Shown: positions 39,968 to 43,283 of the stretch, piece by piece
Layout of the letters: the number at the start of each line of letters is the position of its first letter
How positions within the stretch are numbered: the stretch's first letter is position 1
Source: CAXTTV01 sp964247295
GTDB lineage: Bacteria; Chloroflexota; Ktedonobacteria; Ktedonobacterales; Ktedonobacteraceae
Reading direction: 5' to 3'
Assembly (NCBI GenBank): GCA_964247295.1
Contig: CAXTTV010000018.1
Coordinates: forward strand, 1-43,283
DNA: 43,283 nucleotides
Program-made: the position numbers and the translations under genes
The notes under the pieces: generated by a model
The model's input: the letters and a program-made list of their open reading frames with translations, nothing else
Database searches by the model: none
What the model was told of the DNA's origin: nothing

Positions 39968-40038
39968 TCCAAAGGAATGGGGCACACAGAGGAAGGTGAG
40001 GTTTCGTAGGTCGGGCCACGTGTGGACCCGTGGAGGCA
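39968..40038 (-). repeat. Dispersed repeat, copy 6 (reverse)
   Basis: Reverse strand: CTCCACGGGTCCACACGTGG, then CCCGACCTAC, then TTCCTTTGGA 56 bp from the core start, matching copy 4. It ends 14 bp before the duplicated nucleotidyltransferase fragment. Confidence 0.75.
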
Positions 40039-40051
40039 GAAATTTCTCCCG

Positions 40052-40169
40052 TGCCCTGTTGGATTGTGAGCACGTGATAAAGCATCGGCCAGATATTTGT
40101 GCAAAGCCAGCGGATCTGTTGGGCCAGACGCCAGGTTCCATGATCTAGCAGGGTCTGGGGATGAAATAC
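40052..40169 (-). pseudogene. 118-bp duplicate fragment of the nucleotidyltransferase gene
   Basis: Matches 41551-41668 inside the intact gene with three substitutions by eye. Translated on the reverse strand it gives VFHPQTLLDHGTWRLAQQIR and IRWLCTNIWPMLYHVLTIQQ, against GSWRLAQ and MLYQVL in the intact copy. No start codon or active-site region is included, so it is a non-functional piece. High similarity means a recent copying event. Confidence 0.88.
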
Positions 40170-40173
40170 CTTA

Positions 40174-40362
40174 TCAACCACCCCATTCTTGCGTGTGAGG
40201 GTAGATCGGTGGCCTCGTTTTCCCACCACATAGGGAGGGTAGCGAGGCTGCCGCGCGGACTTGAAAGGCCATCACCAGTTGAGCCAGCGCCACACTCGCC
40301 CAAATCTGAGCTCTTACCGCCTCGGGTATCGAGCTCATAAGCAACCTGATTCTTTGGGACAA
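40174..40362 (-). pseudogene. Possible IS4-type transposase C-terminal remnant
   Basis: The reverse-strand frame contains IPEAVRAQIWASVALAQLVM followed by AFQVRAAASL, similar in style to the last helix of IS4-family transposases common in Ktedonobacteria. After that the reading degenerates. There is no DDE motif and no terminal repeats were found. Assignment is tentative. Confidence 0.4.
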
Positions 40363-40375
40363 AAAAACTCATCAG

Positions 40376-40543
40376 ATGTGGGCCGTGGAGCGGCTCTTTT
40401 CCTGGCTCAACCGGTGGCATCGAGTCTTCGTCCCCTACGAAAAACTCAGTCAGACCTATCAAGCCTTTTTACATTTGGCTTATAGACTCATTTGTTTGTC
40501 CTCCACTTCTCTTCTCGTTTATCAGTTTCCGAATAAGATCTAA
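40376..40543 (+). pseudogene. IS5-type transposase C-terminal remnant
   Basis: 55 codons from ATG 40376 to TAA 40541: MWAVERLFSWLNRWHRVFVP, then YEKLSQTYQAFLHLAYRLIC. The V-E-R-x-F-x-W-L-x-R block with a following R/YEK and AFLxLA is the end of IS5-family DDE transposases, where the Glu is the last catalytic residue. The rest of the gene is missing upstream, where the opposite-strand remnant begins. Confidence 0.72.
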
Positions 40544-40584
40544 GTCAAACATTCAATTCACGAAATTGGGTTGAAACTTCAACC

Positions 40585-41016
40585 TCACTTCGGGTTTGAT
40601 CCTGAGGTTGACGCCAGTCCAAGCTGCTGCCACACGTTTAACTGATCATATATGGTCCATGCTTCTTCCGCCATACCATTGGCCCAGTGAAAAATGCTGA
40701 GCGCGGCTATAGTTGCCGGCTTGCCAGTAGGTGGAATGCCTTGAAACGTCCCCTGATGAGTGCCGTGAAATGTGAAACGAACGACACTCTTGTCTCCTTC
40801 GGCAAAATGATCCTCAATAGTGATATGAAGATCGGGTAAAGCGGAGCGTACTCCAGACACATATTGTTGGAGCCCCTCTACCCCTGTATAGGTTCCCGAA
40901 GGAGCGTGCAAAACGTAGTGAGGAGCAATAATTTCCTGCGCGATGGCTAGATTGTTCGCATTCCAGATGTCCTCAAAAAGTCTCTTGCCGTTAATCCTGT
41001 TTTGTTCAATTGACAT
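40585..41016 (-). CDS. SnoaL-like ester cyclase family protein (NTF2 fold)
   Basis: 143 residues. Family landmarks: NRINGKRLFEDIWNANNLAI, YVLHAPSGTYTGVEGLQQYV, a central VRFTFHGTHQGTFQGIPPTG and the C-terminal WTIYDQLNVWQQLG, all typical of SnoaL-like polyketide cyclase/ester cyclase proteins. These small alpha+beta barrels bind hydrophobic substrates; most are of unknown role, and no polyketide genes are nearby. AAGG is close to the ATG. A 36-bp perfect palindrome lies 43 bp upstream and probably regulates the gene. The gene is isolated in a zone of broken elements, suggesting acquisition by transfer. Confidence 0.85.
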   Translation of the reverse strand: MSIEQNRINGKRLFEDIWNANNLAIAQEIIAPHYVLHAPSGTYTGVEGLQQYVSGVRSALPDLHITIEDHFAEGDKSVVRFTFHGTHQGTFQGIPPTGKPATIAALSIFHWANGMAEEAWTIYDQLNVWQQLGLASTSGSNPK

Positions 41017-41059
41017 AGCTACCTTGCCTTTCTGAAATCAAAGCCGATGTATTAATCAA

Positions 41060-41095
41060 TTGAGGAGAAAGGCAAACGTTTGCCTTTCTCCTCAA
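41060..41095. promoter_or_regulatory. Perfect 36-bp palindrome upstream of the SnoaL-like gene
   Basis: Eighteen-base arms (TTGAGGAGAAAGGCAAAC and its complement) meet without spacer. A partial third copy of the half-site, TTGCCTTTCT, is at 41024-41033, just before the gene start. It could be an operator or a cruciform/transcribed hairpin. The remaining gap to 41332 shows no gene. Confidence 0.6.
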
Positions 41096-41332
41096 CTATG
41101 TTTATAGTTCAATGTCCCCCCAGAAAGTATATCATACATTGGACTTTTTGAATTTTACTTGGGCATCAAATCTATGAGAGGCAGGATTAAGTGCAAAAAA
41201 CAAGAGATTTAAATCACGGACATCTACATAGATCTCGGTCGCAAATCACCTTATTTATATAGAGCCTACTTACGAAATTTCGAGTATATGTTCTCCATAC
41301 CCGTCTCGTCACCTTCTTTTCTAGAAGGTAAT

Positions 41333-42127
41333 TCACGGTTGAGAGCGATTTTCTGTCCACCAGGCGCTGACGACTTCCAGGAAAGCAAGACCGCTTTGAA
41401 TAGCCCTCAAACCATCCTCAATAGATGTTTCGTCAGAATAGTAAGCTCTGATCGCCAGGTAGAAGCTCTGAAGCGTTTGGGCCATCGCGCTTTCGGATGG
41501 CAATAATTTCATGGCTTCCGGTTTGGGGAGACGCCAGATCTCGATTCCTTTGCCCTGTTGGATTGTGAGCACCTGATAAAGCATCGGCCAGATATTTGTG
41601 CAAAGCCAGCGGATCTGTTGGGCCAGACGCCAGCTTCCATGATCCAGCAGGGTCTGGGGATGAAATACATTTGAGACGTTAAGTCCCTCTAACGCTTTCT
41701 TTGCGGAAATTTGGAGATCCTCCGTTGCTTCTGGAACAGGCAACGTACCAACCAGAATATGATAGGCTCCTGGGATTAATCCAACCATTTCTGACTTCTT
41801 CTCGATGGGAAAGGCATATCCCTGAATATATTGAAATGGAGCTGGATCAATTTTAGCGAGATCTCGATGAAGAGAGATCATTAGATCAAGGGGAAGATTG
41901 CTATGGCCATCAAAAGCTTCTGGCTCTACGTAGAGGCGAAAGTCAATATCGCTACAACCTGGAATATAGCCGCCTTTCAGGGCAGATCCATGAAGGATCA
42001 CACCAGTACACCATTGTCCCAGATACTTCAGGTAGATCTGTGTTGCCGCTAAAACAATCGGCTTCACCTCTAGCAAAAGCGGGGAAATATTAATTATATA
42101 TTGTCCAGGCTTATTCTCCATAGTCAT
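41333..42127 (-). CDS. Nucleotidyltransferase domain protein (aminoglycoside-type fold)
   Basis: 264 residues. The polymerase-beta-like nucleotidyltransferase motif is clear: LHGSALKGG (G47, S48) followed by CSDIDFRLYV (D60, D62), the metal-binding GS...DxD pattern. The C-terminal half (about 150-264) is helical, as in AadA/ANT-type adenylyltransferases. It may adenylylate a small molecule or protein; substrate unknown. The gene starts 2 bp after the TPR gene stop codon, so it belongs to the TIR-TPR operon. A 118-bp piece of it is duplicated 1.5 kb away. Confidence 0.78.
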   Translation of the reverse strand: MTMENKPGQYIINISPLLLEVKPIVLAATQIYLKYLGQWCTGVILHGSALKGGYIPGCSDIDFRLYVEPEAFDGHSNLPLDLMISLHRDLAKIDPAPFQYIQGYAFPIEKKSEMVGLIPGAYHILVGTLPVPEATEDLQISAKKALEGLNVSNVFHPQTLLDHGSWRLAQQIRWLCTNIWPMLYQVLTIQQGKGIEIWRLPKPEAMKLLPSESAMAQTLQSFYLAIRAYYSDETSIEDGLRAIQSGLAFLEVVSAWWTENRSQP

Positions 42128-42129
42128 CC

Positions 42130-42897
42130 TTAGTCCTCGTAGCCCAGGCTTTTCGCCTGTTGAAAATATTCCTTTGCCTTTTGCTTCTTACCTACTAATG
42201 AAAACATCTGAGCTATTTCAAAATAGGCAGAAGCATAAGAGGTATCCATGGCAATCGCCTGCTTATAGGCAATTAAAGCTTTGTGATAACTTTTGAGGGT
42301 TGTCAGGATATTCCCTATACTTACGTACACTGAAGGCTGTGGTTCAAGTGCGATAGATTGTTCAAAGGCTTCAAGGGCCTTTTCATGATACCCCAGTCTA
42401 AGAAGCGCATACCCTTTCCCCTGGTAAGCCTTTCCATCCTGATTATTCTGGCGCAACGCTTGCTCATATGCCACTAAAGCTTTGTGGTAATAGATGCGTT
42501 CCCGTTCTCGCCTCTGATCTTCTTCGCGTTCCCACGCTGATCGTAAAGACTCTAACTTTGATTGTGAGAACGTTGCATGCTCTGTTCCCGGCAAGAATGG
42601 ATATGGTAAAGTTTGAGGTTCAGGTGAGATATAAGCTGGCGGTGAATACGGTAGGCTTTGAGGTTGGGATACCGATGATGAAGATGAGCCTGGCAGATCG
42701 AGGTATAAGTATTCTGTAGTCTGATCCGTACTTTCTGATTGAAGCGACTCGTGTTTCTCCTCAGATTCTTCGAGGCGATTTTGAACGACGCGCTCAATCC
42801 CCAGCGCAATATCCACAAAGGCACTGTCCCGGTCTCGCCACTTCACCACGGGTTTCCGATTCATGGGTAGTGGGTGTGAGAGGAGCAAATGGCGCAT
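42130..42897 (-). CDS. TIR-TPR protein, C-terminal part (after a frameshift)
   Basis: 255 codons in this frame, but the first ATG at 42897 has no ribosome site and lies inside the upstream TIR reading frame. From about residue 12, the sequence MNRKPVVKWRDRDSAFVDIA, then LGIERVV, is the last strand and helix of a TIR domain. A Pro/Ser-rich linker (about 45-105), a charged helix (REEDQRRERERIYYHKA) and three to four TPR repeats (YHKALVAYEQALRQNNQDGK to KEYFQQAKSLGYED) follow. It is best read as the second half of one TIR-TPR gene joined to the frame above near 42864-42880. Confidence 0.78.
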   Translation of the reverse strand: MRHLLLSHPLPMNRKPVVKWRDRDSAFVDIALGIERVVQNRLEESEEKHESLQSESTDQTTEYLYLDLPGSSSSSVSQPQSLPYSPPAYISPEPQTLPYPFLPGTEHATFSQSKLESLRSAWEREEDQRRERERIYYHKALVAYEQALRQNNQDGKAYQGKGYALLRLGYHEKALEAFEQSIALEPQPSVYVSIGNILTTLKSYHKALIAYKQAIAMDTSYASAYFEIAQMFSLVGKKQKAKEYFQQAKSLGYED

Positions 42898-43258
42898 CCT
42901 TAAATAGAACCGGGCGCAGTAATATAGGAATGATATTTATTTTTCCCTGCTTGTGATGCTGGATAACCTGTTGCATTTCCTGACCATAGCAATAGGGTGA
43001 GGCAAGAAAGCTGGCACTGATCAGCAACAAGATGATATGGGCATCTGTAGTATGGAGATCAACCATCTCCTCGTCTGCCGCAATATCTTTAGCGGTCCAA
43101 TTGGTGATCAGACCACGATACTTCAGATTGCTGAGATGGTTCTCTAGCTGATCTCGCAGCCGTTGATCTCGTCTGGCATATGAAATAAGCAGACTAAGGT
43201 CCTGTTGACCAGCTTTTTGGGAGTCTGGTGAGTCATAAGGATTTTTTGGCGTATCCAC
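42794..43258 (-). CDS. TIR-TPR protein, N-terminal TIR domain (before a frameshift)
   Basis: Starts with GTG at 43258, immediately after an in-frame TAA, with GGAG about ten bases upstream. Residues 20-125 are a TIR domain: LSLLISYARRDQRLRDQLEN, TNWTAKDIAADEEM, the IILLLISASFLASPYCYGQE strand/helix with the putative catalytic Glu (E94), then INIIPILLRPVLFKDAPFAP. After about residue 127 the frame leaves the family pattern and ends at 42794. The continuation is in the other frame. Bacterial TIR domains often cleave NAD+ or make signalling nucleotides in antiphage defence. This gene may be inactivated. Confidence 0.8.
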   Translation of the reverse strand: MDTPKNPYDSPDSQKAGQQDLSLLISYARRDQRLRDQLENHLSNLKYRGLITNWTAKDIAADEEMVDLHTTDAHIILLLISASFLASPYCYGQEMQQVIQHHKQGKINIIPILLRPVLFKDAPFAPLTPTTHESETRGEVARPGQCLCGYCAGD

Positions 43259-43283
43259 TTACAGTGACTCCATACACTTCATA

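Noticed and set aside
39873..40229. 118-codon reverse frame as a gene
   Set aside because: It is the duplicated nucleotidyltransferase fragment read together with repeat sequence, not an intact gene.
1..43283. CRISPR arrays, rRNA genes, prophage modules
   Set aside because: No regularly spaced repeats with unique spacers, no rRNA-like sequence, and no phage structural genes were seen on either strand.

Overview
The window looks like a chromosomal segment from a Chloroflexota bacterium, most likely class Ktedonobacteria. This is inferred from protein style and gene order, not from a marker gene: there is no rRNA. The base composition is moderate, most housekeeping genes are intact, and a run of 10 N at 33944-33953 shows that two contigs were joined there. 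Degenerate transposase pieces and a dispersed repeat with the core CGGGTCCACACGTGACCCG occur at both ends and in intergenic regions.

Region by region: 1-5.2 kb carries two divergent metallophosphoesterases, a 55-residue acidic peptide, dihydrolipoyl dehydrogenase and a membrane-anchored polysaccharide deacetylase. 5.2-8.4 kb holds tRNA-Ala(CGC), then a leucine T-box leader for leuS with a complete tRNA-Ala(GGC) sitting between its specifier half and its antiterminator half. 8.8-11.7 kb carries a small orphan gene, a phytoene/squalene synthase and an ArsA/GET3-type ATPase. 11.8-16.3 kb is a cell-surface cluster of three secreted WxL-like proteins and two DUF916-type WxL-binding partners. 16.3-20.1 kb has a DUF2785 protein and RecG, followed by about 350 bp of repeats. 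20.6-23.7 kb has a membrane protein, a PadR regulator and its probable target MFS exporter sharing a palindromic operator, and a frameshifted small membrane gene.

24.1-28.7 kb is a conserved housekeeping run: coaD, a coiled-coil SepIVA/DivIVA-like protein, DUF177, rpmF, fabD, Asp23, nusB and acpP. It links CoA and acyl carrier supply, fatty acid initiation, ribosome assembly and envelope functions. 29.0-31.4 kb is an ECF sigma factor, a small protein with an internal twin-arginine motif, and tatA-tatC. 31.4-33.8 kb is a reverse-strand membrane operon with two single-domain membrane proteins and an MFS transporter. 34.2-37.3 kb has a GlsB/YeaQ-like protein, a broken marC and two rhomboid proteases in tandem, followed by a large PMT-family glycosyltransferase on the reverse strand.

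39.5-43.3 kb is accessory DNA: a repeat copy fused to a 118-bp duplicate of the neighbouring nucleotidyltransferase gene, two transposase remnants, a SnoaL-like protein, a 36-bp perfect palindrome, the intact nucleotidyltransferase, and a TIR-TPR gene split by a frameshift. The most unusual observations are the tRNA inside the T-box leader, the WxL/DUF916 cluster outside Firmicutes, the TIR-TPR/nucleotidyltransferase pair, and the dispersed repeat.
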